Positions 1 to 12,912 of a stretch of 64,000 bases of DNA are shown piece after piece. Position numbers and translations under genes: made by a program. Numbering within the stretch: the first letter of the stretch is position 1; each line of letters starts with the position of its first letter. This DNA is from Plecoglossus altivelis (Eukaryota > Chordata > Actinopteri > Osmeriformes > Plecoglossidae), in assembly GCA_036571765.1 (NCBI GenBank), contig BROE01000020.1, positions 4,825,321-4,889,320 of the forward strand, in the 5' to 3' direction. A model generated the notes under the pieces. That model worked only from the letters and a program-made list of their open reading frames with translations. It was not told where the DNA came from and did not search any database.

Positions 1-2277
1 AAGGACTCTGGTCTTGAGACAGTTGGGGATGAAGATGAGGTAAATCTAGCCATTAAGTTGTCATTTGCCGTCTGAGAAGAGTCACCTCTAGGATCTGGTC
101 CCAGGTCAGTTGGGCTTTTTGTTTCATACTGAGCACGGAGAGGGGAAGCTGATCTCAGAAGTGTGCCCATGGGGCATATTCAGAGCTTAGGGCCACCTTG
201 GGCAGTCTGCACCTTTGGCTTCTAAGCCTCAAAGCTTTGTTGAAATAGGAGAAGGGAAGGTGAGGGTGGAGTGGGTGGGTGGGTTGGTGGAGGAGGGGGG
301 GGGTTGCCACAGTAATTACAGAAGATGGTGATCTTGGTGACCTCACCACACCCGACACTTAGCATGTTGTGCGCGCCGCTGGCCTGCCCTGCTGTCTGTG
401 CATGACAATGGAGCAGGTCATGGAGCCAGTGATTATACCTAGGCTGGGCTCTCCTGATTCCTCTCAGGTGTGTGGGGAGGGGCCAGGCCAACACCCACTG
501 GTCCCCCTGCTGCGTAGCAGCATCCCTCCCCTAGCTGACCCTTTGACCCCGGAAATCAGCTGGACAGGACCATGGGGTGGTGTCTTCAATCAGGAGAAAA
601 TGTTTGATATTTTCATGCCAAACGGAAAAAAACAACGCATGCGAATTTGGTCAGATCAGATATCGTTATTTTCTATGGACAATAGTAAAGAAAAAAAATG
701 TTTTCGAAAAGATAATTGAAACGTGAGGAAAGTCGTAAATGTTTACCTGTTATTTGAGAGGCGATTTGTGTCGAAGGTTTCCAAAAGCAGACCTTTGGAT
801 GTTAAGGCTGACGAGACGACGTGTATGTAGATCCACCTACTAACACTAGAGGGCGATCTTTCTCTCTCACGGCACTGAAACTGGATGGCAGGCGGCTCAA
901 GGAGCAGTATTAGCACTATTCTCTAACACAATTATGCGTCAACTATTCTTTTGCCCAGTATTTTGCAATACACATGCTACTCATCCTTTTAATCAACTCT
1001 TCTTTGCCGGTGACTCACACTGAATAATATCATTAAAGTTTAGTAGTTTAAACATGGTTATACTTGTTTCAATGGGATGAGTGCTGGTCTGTGTACTCAG
1101 TCAGTCTTCATGACAGTTCAGCCACACTCATTCAGTGTAATGAGTGTACACTTGAGCAGTGCTTGGTAACGTATCCATATCTCGCATCCCCAGATATTCG
1201 AGCGCTGAAGCAACCCGAATTAGCAGCAACGAGAAAAGAGCACAGTAGCTTCCTGCTATGGTTGAGAGCTGGGAGTGTTTAGACGTGGCCCCGTTGGCTA
1301 GCATTAATTGACGAAGCAGTCCTAATGAATGGGGCAGATTGGCGCCCAAGGCTTTGACAACAATTACCATTGCTACAAATTGAAGCTCTTTTGGCTTAGC
1401 GGGGCTGGATGTACTGCAAGTCATGATGACAACCCTGCAAAGTCTCGTTTAAGTAAAGCCATCGGTAGCATAGCTCATCGTTGTTGTCATTGCCATGTTT
1501 AAAGTCTGTTCCAAATCTAGCCAAGTGAACTTCTTAGACGTTGAGAAAAGGGTTCTTGAGTCAGTTCATATTGTTTTCCTTCCATTCCCCTCAGTCTTCA
1601 GGATGACTCATACCAGTAACACACAGTGACAGACCGTCCTCTCATTAAACGCAGGGTTTTGGATGAAAACATTCTAGACGTGTGCCGTGTGATGGTGGAT
1701 GATCACCCAGCTCTGAGTGGCATGCCAAACTGTGAGTTTAGACAAAAGACAGATCTTTTCACGGGACTTTCCTTCCAGACTGACTGGTCTTCCATCAGTT
1801 GTGGTTTAAAAAAAAGTGGGTTTCAACTTGAAGAATTTATCAGAACGTTCTTAGGGAATCTTCCGCTGAAGGTCAAACCTCAGCAACATCTTTTGCCTCA
1901 AAAGACCTACGATCATTTGCAACTACAGTTTATATATTTGCTTAGTATTTTGCTTCTGGCTTTATTTCCATGTAGTTGGAGCCTATTCAACTTTGTCATG
2001 GAGACATTTCCTGCCACAGCTCCTCTGCTAGCAGTAGCTGGTCCGAGAACAGTTTGCAGTTTGTGTGTTTTGTGAAGCGTAACACACACAGCAGAGGATT
2101 CCTTCAGTGTGATCTCCCTCAGGCTCCCTGCCAAAGCACCAGGGCAGGTTACACACTTTGCCTGCCTGTAATTCCCAGTGACAGCGCCGATGCTGGGGGC
2201 CAGACCTGTAACCCTGTACGCAACGTTAACAAAAGGCCCTGGGAGGGCAGAAATCTTGCAGCCTCCTTCTGCATCTC
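1..2277. other. Non-coding flank, no gene recognised
   Basis: ORFs at 369-719 and 1626-2075 show no family match, no domain and no splice context that I can recognise. Otherwise unique sequence with a CTCF-like motif at 843. Confidence 0.6.
843..858 (+). promoter_or_regulatory. CTCF-like motif (plus orientation)
   Basis: ACACTAGAGGGCGA matches the consensus CCACTAGAGGGCGC at about 12 of 14 positions. Eye match, no score. Confidence 0.4.
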
Positions 2278-2452
2278 CCCCTCCTCTTCCTCCTCCTCCT
2301 CCTCCTCCTCCTCTCCACCCTTTCACCCTCCACCACCCTCTCATCTCCCCCTCCTCCTCCTCTTCCTCCTCTCCACCCTTTCACCCTCCACCACCCTCTT
2401 ATCCCCCCACCTCCTCTTCCTCCTCCTCCTCTCCACCCTTTCACCCTCAATT
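2278..2452. repeat. CTC-rich minisatellite, about 58-60 bp unit
   Basis: The motif CTCCACCCTTTCACCCTCCA recurs at 2313, 2371 and 2431 (spacing 58 and 60), separated by CTC/CTT triplets. The plus strand is almost pure pyrimidine. It produces spurious ORFs of Pro/Ser or Gly/Arg. Confidence 0.9.
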
Positions 2453-3099
2453 ATTGCCCCTGGAGGCAGCTATGAAGTGATCTAGAGTCCTTGTTCAGAT
2501 CCCAGACCCTTCTCCCCCGCTCGGTTTCCCACCATAGTACGTTGTGCTCAATGTCCAAAGGTATTTTAAGACACCTGAACTTGTAACAAGAGCTCTCCTC
2601 CTGTTAATAAATGAGTCTTTTTTTTTTGTTCTGGCTCCACTATCTGTTGCTGCACATACACAGAGCTCTGGGCTAGAGAATCAAGGCAGCGGTTCATTAT
2701 TGTCTGTTGGAGTCATAATCATGTTTGCAATGTGCTCTCAGTTTACCATGAAGGTACATGGGTGTTGTGTGGAAAGTATGCGATAATTATTGTGTCAGGA
2801 AATTTGGAGGAAGAATGTGTATCCTTTGGGCAGTGAGCTGCTGCCTGTCGAGAGTCATGGTGTTCAGTGAATCAGTGTACCTGTGCACTGTGGTTGACCC
2901 TGTGACTACCTGCTGTAGGCCGTGTCCTAGTCAACGCCGCGCGAGAATGCAGAGACTCAGTTCCTTGGAAAAAAAACCCTAGCGAGTGTGAGTCAAAGCC
3001 TGACATAGTCCCTACATTTGGCTTCTCTGCCCCTAAACAGCATTTTTTTTTTTTTCGAATTCGTGAAAAGAAATGTCATCAACCGCACCTCCTAGTCGT

Positions 3100-3215
3100 G
3101 TTAAGTTAGCGTCAACGTTCCATTCCGCCTCTTGAAAGCCTCTCTAGCTACTTCGAACCACCTGAGGCCAATGGGAGTTTGGTGAAGTCACAAATGAATA
3201 TGCAAATCTCATCCG
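3100..3215. promoter_or_regulatory. Candidate non-coding regulatory element
   Basis: Unique non-repetitive stretch with an AP-2-type CCTGAGGCC (about 3171), an adjoining CCAAT and an octamer ATGCAAAT at 3200-3207. Motif content only; conservation not tested. Confidence 0.3.
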
Positions 3216-3654
3216 ATGTCATAACACAAGAAAATCAAGGCGAGGATGGCAAGGAAGTTATCAGAGTTGCTTTGTGGCACTGAGAACATTCGTTTTGCCA
3301 TGAGCAGGTCTGGGGGGACAGGATTTGATCTGGAAGGTTCTGTACAAGCGTAAGATAATCTGAGCATTCTTTTTCAGTCGAAGGATTGCTGGGCTGTCTG
3401 GCAAGCTGCTGCAGGTTATTAGTGGTCAATTCCAGTGGTTTCGGAATAACAACATGCGACTCCCAGTTTCCATGAAGGTTTTATTGCGAAGTGACATTCA
3501 TTGACACCGACTGGGGGAGGCCGACTAAGAGAGACTGACAGAGAGAAAGGGAATACTGTCTTAATAATCACATATCAGTAATGTATATTGTGAATCGTAT
3601 CATACATGCATACTGTATGTTACCATACATGTCTGTATACATATATAAATGCAC

Positions 3655-3658
3655 GCAA

Positions 3659-3701
<43 letters not shown>

Positions 3702-3728
3702 CACATACACACACACACACACATATAC
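3655..3728. repeat. (CA)n(TA)n(CA)n compound microsatellite
   Basis: ACACACACATATATAT...GCACACACACATACACAC. It includes about 24 bp of alternating TA. Confidence 0.95.
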
Positions 3729-4655
3729 GCAATGTAATAGAGTTTATATTCTTTTCTCAATGTGTCATTCTGCGACTAGTATGAAGTTAGAAAAATAGAA
3801 AATGGAATAGAAAGAAATAAAGGACTGTCTTGCATACAGTACCCGCCGCCCCACCATCATTAGTGACCCAGTTTCCGTCCCCAGGCTGTGTGCTCCCCTC
3901 AGGTTCTTGCTGTTCCATGTGCCTCTACTAGACACAGCGATCTGCTTTCGGGCGTGACACCACAGATGACCTCACTCTCTCTCCCCTGTGGGAGATGACC
4001 TCTGACCTAAAACTGAAAATAGGCCCCATTAATGACAGATCCTGATAGAGCACAGTTGAGCATATGAGCAGGTCTGGGCATGGCTGTTCATGGGACAGAC
4101 CAGTTTGTCTGCGCTGGTTATTTTGAGTAATGCTGCTTTACGATTAAGAACGAATAATGGGTGATGCATTTGTCAACTTCATTTTCCTAGGTGAAGCAAG
4201 ACAAAGATGAGCTGTTCAGTTGGAAGAGTTCCAGCGCAGAGACAGTAAACCATGTGAGGGAGGATTGTCTTATGTGGAGACGATCAAAAGGAAAGACCGT
4301 CAAGTCTTCAAAGACACTAGACGTTTGTGTGGGAAGTCCAGCTTTTGAATCATTGGTGATTTGAAGCATTATGGAGTATTGGAAAGGGGGAACTTCCCTT
4401 TGTTTTGTCTTACAAATAAAGTTGTATACAACCAATGAGGTTGAATGGGATTTGTTCTCGGCTGAGAGGAAGTGAGTTGTGGTGTAAATAAGGATCAAGT
4501 GGTTTATTGTATGTTGTGATTTAGACAGCTTGGGCTTACACACTTGTAAAGTCTTTCGACTTGACTTGTTAACACACTGCAGTGAGAGTACGGCTCCAGA
4601 ACGGTCTCTCCTCATTCTGGAGCGTGCGCTGAGGCAGATACACTCACCAAGCTCT

Positions 4656-4806
<151 letters not shown>

Positions 4807-5221
4807 TGGATGGAAGCAATTAAGGAAGAACAAAGCCCAAAAAAAAGCAGAGAGGAAATGTTGAAAATACAAGTTTAGTAAATTACCTCATAAACACCAA
4901 CCCTCCCCCATTCAGTTTTGTGCCCCTAACCACTACGGCCATAGACTGTAGACACACACGCAGGCAGACACACACTGTCTCTCCCTCTCCCCCCCCTCCC
5001 CTCTTTCTATCCCTCCCTCCCCATCTCTCTCTCTCACCCCACATGTCCTGCTTAGCTACTCATTCACTTCATCTGGAGTTCATATGGGTTCCATTCCTTC
5101 CCCCCTACTGCCAGCCCAAAACTATTTCCTTTTTCAATTTCCAGGGGAAGTTGTTAACTGGTTTCTGAACCAAACAAGCTTTTTCTCTCTATTCTTTGCC
5201 TGTTCTTTCCTTGCTTTCTCC

Positions 5222-5335
5222 CTGCTCTCTCTCTCTCTCTAGTTCACTTTCTCTCTCTATCTCTCTCCCTCTGTCTCCCTCTCTGTCTCTCTCTCTCTAT
5301 CTCTCTCTCTCTCTGTCTGTCTCTCTCTCTCTTTC
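5222..5335. repeat. Imperfect CT/CTGT microsatellite
   Basis: CTCT runs broken by CTAT and CTGT units. Confidence 0.9.
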
Positions 5336-6006
5336 CATGCTTCAAATGACTTACTATCAACACGTTTGTTTCAACACTCAATAAACTTCATAGGGATATA
5401 TCAAATAGACAAACTGATCACATATTTCGAATGTACGCCACGTTAAGTAGTATACATATAAACAACTTTATGTATAAACTCTTTGCACAGTCCCAGACAG
5501 GAGCACACACACACACAAACTCGCTCAGGCTGCACACACACCCACACACACACACACACATCCTCTTTGTCTTTCGTATGCAACCATGCGGGCAGTAGCC
5601 ACAGGCTACAGGAGCATGCTCATCTGAAAGACGTACGCAGGCCCAGCAGACTTTCCCGGCCCCGCCCCTCCGTCTCTCCATCCCTCCATGGCTGATATTG
5701 CCTCTCTCCTCTCCCAGCCTGCTCCATGCCTCCTAACCTTGCTACGAGTACAGAGCAGAGAAAGAGGACTCTAACCCCCACCCCCCCTACCCCCTCCTCC
5801 CACCCCGTCCCGGGCGGAGGAGAGGCGAGGCTGGAGGTGGCGAATAGCAGGTCCTCAGAGTAACCCGTGGTGACAGGTGTCAGGGAGTCTCATGGGCAGA
5901 CCTGTGACGGGTGTCCTGCTCACTTACAATCCACAGTTTGGCGCTTTTCACAAGTCACGAACTGATGAGTGCCAAAGAGGTGGTACGAGGCTTTGCCCTC
6001 ACTCCA

Positions 6007-6230
6007 ACACACACACACACACACACTCACATCCTCCCTCCAGCCTGGCACTCCACACACGCCCGCTGCCAGGCCAGCTTAACGTAGTCCAGGACGGCTT
6101 CTCTGTCTCTGGGCCCAGGAACATAAAACAAAGCCGGTAGGCCCTTATGCAGTTGGTAAATTATATCTGCCGCGAGAGACGAGAGAGAGCAACAGAAAGA
6201 GAGAGAGAGAGAGAGACATAGAGAGAGAGA

Positions 6231-6264
<34 letters not shown>
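6007..6264. repeat. (AC)n at 6007-6030 and (GA)n at 6177-6264
   Basis: Two short microsatellites about 150 bp apart. The GA tract is interrupted by ACA and GGGA. Confidence 0.9.
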
Positions 6265-6266
<2 letters not shown>

Positions 6267-7256
6267 ACTCACCAAGACGTCTCTTTTATTTACTATAAAG
6301 CACAAAGGCTGCCGCACTAGTTCACTCTCTGCACATCCCGTCCCTCCGCTGTGAACACACCGAAGCAGCTATTACATCATTTGTTGCATCTAAATGCATG
6401 TACGTGACCGGTTCCGGCCTCTCTGAATATGTACAAACGGCTCTGTGAACCAAACTAATTGCAGAAATGGTTTCTTGTTGCCACCGGTTGAAGTGCCAGG
6501 GCTCAGAAATTACATGATGTCATGCTGTATTTTTGTCATCTTGGAACTACTGGCCCTTCTCTCCGTTTTTAACACTTTCTTCCTAGGATGTCTCATGAAT
6601 GTGAATGGAATTTCATGAATTTAAGTGAGATTCCCCTTAAACCATCCCTGGGGTATCATGGTTGTTTTGTTTTTTTGGCCTCTCAAATTAATGCTACAAT
6701 CTGGCGCAAATGCACCATGTCTTCAGTTTGGGACAGACCGAGCTTCGGAAATTGCAAAGTATTAGAGCAAGGATGGCTGAAGACATCAGATACTGAGGCG
6801 TTCGTTCACTCTGCGTGTTTTCTTTCTTCCAGACACAGTCGTGCGATTGACTCGCCCCATGAATTGAGTCGGGCCATGTGTGCGGTGACGACAATGTCCT
6901 CTGTCTTCGCCACGAACCTCGAGAGCTCAGAAAGCAAAATCCTCAATGACCTCGGGCCTATTCATCCCGCTTTTCCGTCCCCCCGTCCCCCCATGAGAGA
7001 ATTCCGCTGAACTTGACCCTGGGTCATGTCACCTATTCTGCGGTAACGGGCGGAGCTCGCCCCAGGGCTCCCTGGGAGCTCCCCCCCCCACCTCCTCCTC
7101 CTCCCTCCACCCTCCCTGGACTCCCGCGGGCTGCCTTCTGATGATGCCAGCCCAGTGGGGAGCGCAGAGGAGCAGCCAGGGAGGAGCCGTCATTAGATCA
7201 CAGCAATTACAGCATTTCCATGTAAGTGGGTCCTCAGCAGGCTTCCACATACTCAT

Positions 7257-7319
7257 CAAGACCCCTTTTATACCTCCAGCAGGCAGTCAAGACCTCCTTT
7301 ATACCTCAAAGCAGGCAGA
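7257..7319. repeat. Tandem duplication of a 31-32 bp unit
   Basis: CAAGACCCCTTTTATACCTC (7257) recurs as CAAGACCTCCTTTATACCTC (7288), each followed by CAGGCAG. A recent-looking local duplication in unique sequence. Confidence 0.85.
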
Positions 7320-8639
7320 CCTGGGCTATGGGCAGCTAATGAGAGCAGCCTCCGTCCCTCTATTCAACACGCAGTCTGCCTATTCAGCCAGCTCTCTATA
7401 AACTCCCTGTATTCACTGTGGGCCAAGCCTGCAGTGTTAGCGCCAAACCGGCCTCTCTGTACCAACCTCCCGCCACCCTCCTGCCCTCTCAGCCCAGCCC
7501 CACCTTTTCACACCGAGCGGGGCTCAAAGGGAGGCTGGGAGGGGGGGGGTGTACAAAAGAGCTGTGTTTGTTTAACATCTCTTTAAAGAGGAATACTTGT
7601 CAAATGTGGGCTGGATCTCCACTCCTCAACCTCAGCTCTCCCCTCCTGTAGCTGAAGCCTCTGCGGACAGCAATGCCTGCTCTCTCACACATTCAAAGTT
7701 CTTTAAGGGTTAATTCACATCTCCAGTTTTGTGTGTCTTATTTGGAAATTCGTTTTCATTTAATGTTGGTTTTATAATGGCTTTCAGTTTAAAAAGTGGT
7801 ACATACACGATGGAATTAGCCTGTGTGTTACCATCCTTAAACTCTAAAGCACTGATCATGTGTCTTAAATAATTGCACAATTGCTATCCTTGTATCCAAA
7901 CCTTTTATTTTATTGTCATGTCAGGAGTACCTGATTTCAAAGTAAAGGAGCGTATACCTTCAATACGTCATCAAAACAAGACAGCATGTAAAACAAGAAT
8001 TAAGTTTCTCATCCTTTTTTGTTTCAAGCGTAAAGTAACGAGGACGACTATGTCCTTACACTTCTCAATCTGCGGAACATTTCTGTTGGTTTCTAAGAAT
8101 AGCTAACCGACCTAATACAGTCAGTGACATTTTCACCATTCACTGAATACAATTAAATTATGTCTCACCAAAATGCCAAGCATTTACAGGCCTCTTTACA
8201 TAACGCATCAGGACACGGTAACATATTGCAGCTTTTTCATGAAGCCGCACAAAAGTTTTCTGTTCATGAAAAGGTATTGGCAAAATTAGCAGTGGACCTA
8301 TTTCGATCAAATACACTGTTCTCAGCATTACTGGCAAGATCTGTTGTGAACCAGTAAAAAAATAAATTAACAATCCAACGAAGTTCAATTCTGTTTTGTT
8401 TGGCTACATTCTTTCTTGGTAAAAATGTGTGTCAATGAATCTGACAACGGTTTTTTATTAAATGTGTGCCTTCCTCATTCAGTTGCAGGAAACCGCGGGA
8501 AGTTAACAGTTTTAGTGTTACTATGCATGTAGAATAATCGAAGCATTTTATGGTTAATTCATTTTACAACATCAACGCATCTGTCGCTTTCGTCAAGAAC
8601 AAGCTTTTTTCCCGGACTTGACATGCTTTGATCTCTAAC

Positions 8640-9120
8640 AGCTAGAGCAAGAAAAGGGGACACAACGAATTAGGTTAATTTGCATTAATAATCAGTGGAT
8701 ATTTATCGCCTTAATGAGGTTCATATCGACGATCTCAGTTTTAATTGAAAACAAGTGTTCATTGTTTAATCTAATTAGGCCCAACTCTTAAAAGGCCCGT
8801 CTCGTCTGTATTTAAACAAAAAGAAAAAGAAAAACGAATGTTTGTCCAATCATCTCAATTATGAGATTAAAAGACAAAGTATATATGATCATACTTTATT
8901 ATTTCATTATTTTATTATTTTATACAAAATGCAAATCATTGTAAACTCTGACATTTCGGATTAAGATTTGCGTTTGATGACAAGCAGTATCATGCTGTTC
9001 TTTAAGCAACTGCTTGACGCTCAAGGAGGACATTTGCATTTATGCAGATTAAATTAATCTGTTGATCTCCCTGTCTAACTGATGTAGAAGGCTGCATCGT
9101 GTGTGGATATTACGTCTGTA
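8640..9120. promoter_or_regulatory. Candidate enhancer: POU/homeodomain-rich AT block
   Basis: Three exact octamers (ATTTGCAT at 8678-8685 and 9032-9039, ATGCAAAT at 8929-8936) within 362 bp. Several TAATTA/TTAAT cores (AATTAGG at 8670, TCTAATTAGGC near 8770, AATTAATC near 9053) are also present. No repeats and no ORF. Confidence 0.4.
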
Positions 9121-9767
9121 TGCATGAGGACGGGTTAATTAGTGATACTTCGCCTAGGATTCCCTAAAGGTCATACTTAGCCAAAGGCTTGAATACATTC
9201 CATATTCTTGACATGTTGCAAAGTGACAAGTGCAGTGACAAAATTCCATTTTGTTTTTTTAATGATTAAAAAAAACGGGAATTAAAATCATAAACTCAAA
9301 AGGAAAAAAATAATAATTATAATTGTTTCGAGGAGGAATGATTCACTGCTTTTTCATCACTCATTTTGCTTAATCCGTTTGTATTAGAGGGTTTTCTTGA
9401 CGTGCACAGAACCATGCTCACTTTTGGATTGTAGTTTTTATATCATTTCACTGCAATCGCTTCTGTGGATGTACTCACTACAATATTTTTTTTAATTTGT
9501 GGGAATTTTCCTTGTGCACATATTTTGTCTTCCAACACCTATTTTAATGATCATCAGTCCTTCAGATCTGTCAACACATTACAGCATTCTGTTGTCTTTG
9601 CCTAGGACAACATCTAAAAATACTTTACGTGCTTAAATGATATGCATTCTTTCAGTTTAATGCCAAACAAACTTCCAGGGTACATGCATGCAAACGAAAA
9701 GAAACATGGATGACTTCTTTCAGCGATCTCTTTTATTAGATCCAGTCCCACAATCCTGTCATCCTGC

Positions 9768-9838
9768 AGACAGGCAGGGAGATGGGCAGAGAGGCCGGCA
9801 GGCAGGCAGGTAGACTGGCAGGCAGGCTGGTAGACTGG

Positions 9839-9878
<40 letters not shown>

Positions 9879-9985
9879 CAAGCAGGCAGGCAGGCAAACA
9901 CGCAGACAGACAGGCAGGCAGGCAGGCATTCAGGCAGGCAGACAGGCAGACTGGCAGACTGGCAGACACGCAGCCAGGCAAACAG
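9768..9985. repeat. CAGG tetranucleotide repeat, about 210 bp
   Basis: Core GGCAGGCAGGCAGG array with CAGA and CTGG interruptions. Its reverse strand yields an artefactual Cys-Leu-Pro-Ala ORF. A second CAGG array occurs at 63690-63840. Confidence 0.95.
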
Positions 9986-10545
9986 TCTTTAAGCTCTATC
10001 AGGCCACAGAACATATGAACCCTCCTGACCAGGCTGTTCTCAACAGCCAGTGATGTCATTCTCTGCTTGGATGCCTTGTTTTCTTTCCTTCCTCTGTAAT
10101 ACATCTTCCATGGTTTGGTCTTTATGGCCACATGATTGCTTCTAAAGACCTGTGACAGACAAACGCTTCCAAAGTAAATGGCCCGTTCTTTTACAAGCAT
10201 ACTGACTCTATTGTGCTGTGTTCTTCATCTGTATTTACTCCAGATAATGTTGTTTTTGTTGTCGTCAAAGAGGGGTGACACAGTGGGAGTACCAGATAGG
10301 AGATCCGTTAGCTAAGGAACAGCCTGAGATGATACCCTGCATGAAACATACCGAAATATAACATGAGGCAGCCAAAAAGACCCAAGTGAAAACAGATTTG
10401 GAGCAATTTTACTCGTCGCCTTTGGATTCTAACTGGAATGGGTCGAGACGGGAAAGGCCACCGCTGTCTGAAAAGTGCGCTGCCTGACAAGCAAGAAGTA
10501 AGGCGTTGATGCGGCGATGTGAAGAGTTAGGGTTTCTGTTTGCCT

Positions 10546-10707
10546 CCCCCCCCCCCCCCCTCCCTCTTCCAACTGACGCTGGTTACAAAAGTGAAATTGA
10601 CAGTTTGGACAGGCGGGTACTGCTGGTGGCGTCATATCAGGTTGTCACCAGAACATTAGGAACAGGGCAGGGGATGACTGTTCAGCGATGTGGGGGGGGG
10701 GGGGGGG
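10546..10707. repeat. C15 (10546-10560) and G16 (10692-10707) homopolymers
   Basis: Opposite-strand homopolymers 130 bp apart. They could pair as an inverted repeat, but their lengths are also prone to sequencing error. Confidence 0.85.
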
Positions 10708-11227
10708 CTGGTGGAGGACGAGGGGCTTGGGGCTAGTGGTGTGGGGGGGGGAGGGAGGGAGGAGCGGGGTGTCGTCGTCATTAGAACCAGATGAAGGTGA
10801 TTGACTGTCTTTTCTCCATTCCGGGGAAGGCCTTTCTACTCCCGGTCTTTCTGTCAGTTTCGTTACAAAATATCAACCCGGAACCCGTCGTCTTCAGACA
10901 CATCTATTTGCTAAACTTATGCTCCGCGACTTCCAATCCAGAGGGTTTGCAGACACGAAGAAAAAAAAAGACCCTCGCTGCCTACACGGATTTGAATGAC
11001 GAAATCATGCGCACCGCTTCAGCCGCCCTCAGATTGTGGTTTTCTCATTTCCCCATTTAGCCCCCAACAAGAACAAGAGGTGGAGACATTCCTCTTAAGC
11101 TGGCCGGGCGGCTCAGGCTGTCCCAAGCTGGAGGAGCTGAGCGGTAACGTGTGCTCCTGATTATTGTCTTTACCATCTTGGAGAAAACAAAGAGATCTCA
11201 ATCAACCGTTTGATGTTTTTCTTGCAA

Positions 11228-11515
11228 GGGGTGGGGGTTGGGGGTTGGGGGGGGTGGGGGGGTGGGGGGTTAAGGGGGGGGGGGGGCTCCAGCTAAAATG
11301 GAGAGCCAGGAGATGAGGTCAGGAGATATGGTTAGCTGAGTTGACCCTTGGGCACAAACATCCAGGGTTCAAAATAATTGTGAAGGGTGGAGTGGTATGT
11401 CTGTGTGTATGTGAGTGTATGTGTGTGTGTGTGGTGTATTTGTGTGTGTATGTGGACGTGTATGTGTGTGTGCGTGAGTGTATGTGTGTGTGTGTGTTTG
11501 TGTGTTGGGGGGGTA
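11228..11515. repeat. G-rich tract (11228-11288) and imperfect (GT)n (11394-11515)
   Basis: GGGGTTGGGGG blocks are G-quadruplex-like. The GT array is broken by GTAT and GAGT units. Confidence 0.9.
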
Positions 11516-12079
11516 TACAGAGAGCAGATCAACTCTACAGTTACCTGTAGAAGTCAGGCAGCTAGTCCACGGAAGTCATTCACAGTGTAGTGTGCGAGCT
11601 TTACAGACTGAAAAGTACCATTTCCAGAGGACAACGAAGCCTTTGCATTTTGCGAATAAACAGGCTTTTAAATGCCGCCATTTCTGAAGTCCGCACACCA
11701 TGAAATCCTACTCCGGGTTTTTTTTGCCCGGTGCCTAGTGGCCACCGCGGAAAAAGACTGTGGATTAAGTGATTTGGTCTGCTTTGAGGTGCATTTGAAT
11801 TAGGTGAGCCGCATTCCTCCCACACAACCACACCGCTTGCTTTCACTGCACCACGGACATAAAGAGTACGGTGTGTCCTCACGTTGAGAGTCAAAACAAA
11901 CAATCACAATGTTTAACGGTAAAGAATGATTCCCAAAGTAAACACACGTGACTCAATAAATGGATTACGAGCTCGTCTTGACAAAGCAGCCTTCTGCCCC
12001 TCTGGGATTTGGGAGTTTGCAGTCTACTGAGTAGTGAAGGCCACGCCCCGGTCGATAGCGGTGAGCCCCCCAACCCTCC

Positions 12080-12200
12080 TCACCCACTGTCCTTTGATGT
12101 AGAGACCTGGCAGTAAATTCCTGGGCCTTTTATGCCCGCTCCCTTTTCTATTAGCAGGGTTAACAAGCTGCTGCAGCCATAGCTAATGAGACTGTACCCA
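12080..12200. promoter_or_regulatory. Candidate non-coding regulatory element
   Basis: Non-repetitive stretch with TCCTTTGATGTA (TCF/LEF-like), CTATTAGCAG and GCTAATGAG (homeodomain-like). Low confidence. Confidence 0.22.
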
Positions 12201-12470
12201 TGTAGAGGGGTCACCTGGTGGGGAGGGAGGAGGAGGGGGGGGGCTTGGACTCTTACAGGGACCCTGAGAGTGTGTGCGTGTATATGTGTGTGTGTGTGTG
12301 GGGGGGGTGGTCCTAAAGATGGGCCCCTGAGCCCAACCCTTTCCCGTCCAGGGCCCCGCTCAGCGCCAGTCCCGCTGGGGACAGATGGGCAGAGAGAGAG
12401 GGGGGCCTCATTAAGACAGGATGTACCAGGATGCCATAAAAACTCCATTTTTCCCTGACTTCGTCCGTTT

Positions 12471-12471
<1 letters not shown>

Positions 12472-12506
<35 letters not shown>
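12472..12506. repeat. (TC)n microsatellite
   Basis: Clean TC repeat just before the 12581 minisatellite. Confidence 0.95.
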
Positions 12507-12508
<2 letters not shown>

Positions 12509-12580
12509 ACCAACGAGACCTGCAGAAGATCATTTACAGATGTAGACGCGGACAGCAGCAGAGGAGAGAGGAAAGAAAAG

Positions 12581-12912
12581 GAAAGGACAGTAGAGGCGAG
12601 GAAAGGACAGTAGAGGATAGGAAAGGACAGTAGAGGATAGGAAAGGACAGTAGAGGATAGGAAAGGAGATTAGAGGCGAGGAAAGGACAGTAGAGGATAG
12701 GAAAGGACAGTAGAGGATAGGAAAGGACAGTAGAGGATAGGAAAGGAGATTAGACGAGAGGAAAGGACAGTGGAGGAGAGGAAAGGAGAGTAGAAGAGAG
12801 GAAAGGAGAGGAGAGGAGAGGAAAGGAGAGGAGAGGAGAGGAAAGGACAGTAGAGGAGAGGAAAGGAGAGGAGAGGAAAGGAGAGGAAAGGAGAGGAGAG
12901 GAAAGGAGAGGA
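12581..12912. repeat. 20-bp minisatellite with 80-bp higher-order period
   Basis: About 16.5 units in exact 20-bp register, basic unit GAAAGGACAGTAGAGGATAG. The first 160 bp are two 80-bp blocks: one variant unit ending GGCGAG, then three identical basic units. After 12741 the copies decay into GGAAAGGAGA-type purine repeats. Confidence 0.95.

Noticed and set aside
369..719. 116-residue ORF on plus
   Set aside because: No homology recognised; ends in Lys/Asn-rich AT sequence typical of non-coding DNA.
1626..2075. 149-residue ORF on plus
   Set aside because: No recognisable family, hydrophobic run at the end reads like chance, no codon or splice support.
9614..10200. Cys-rich ORF with Leu-Pro-Ala repeats
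   Set aside because: Direct product of the CAGG array; no homology outside it.
12581..12912. Regular repeat resembling a CRISPR array
   Set aside because: Units are contiguous with no unique spacers, and the host is a vertebrate.
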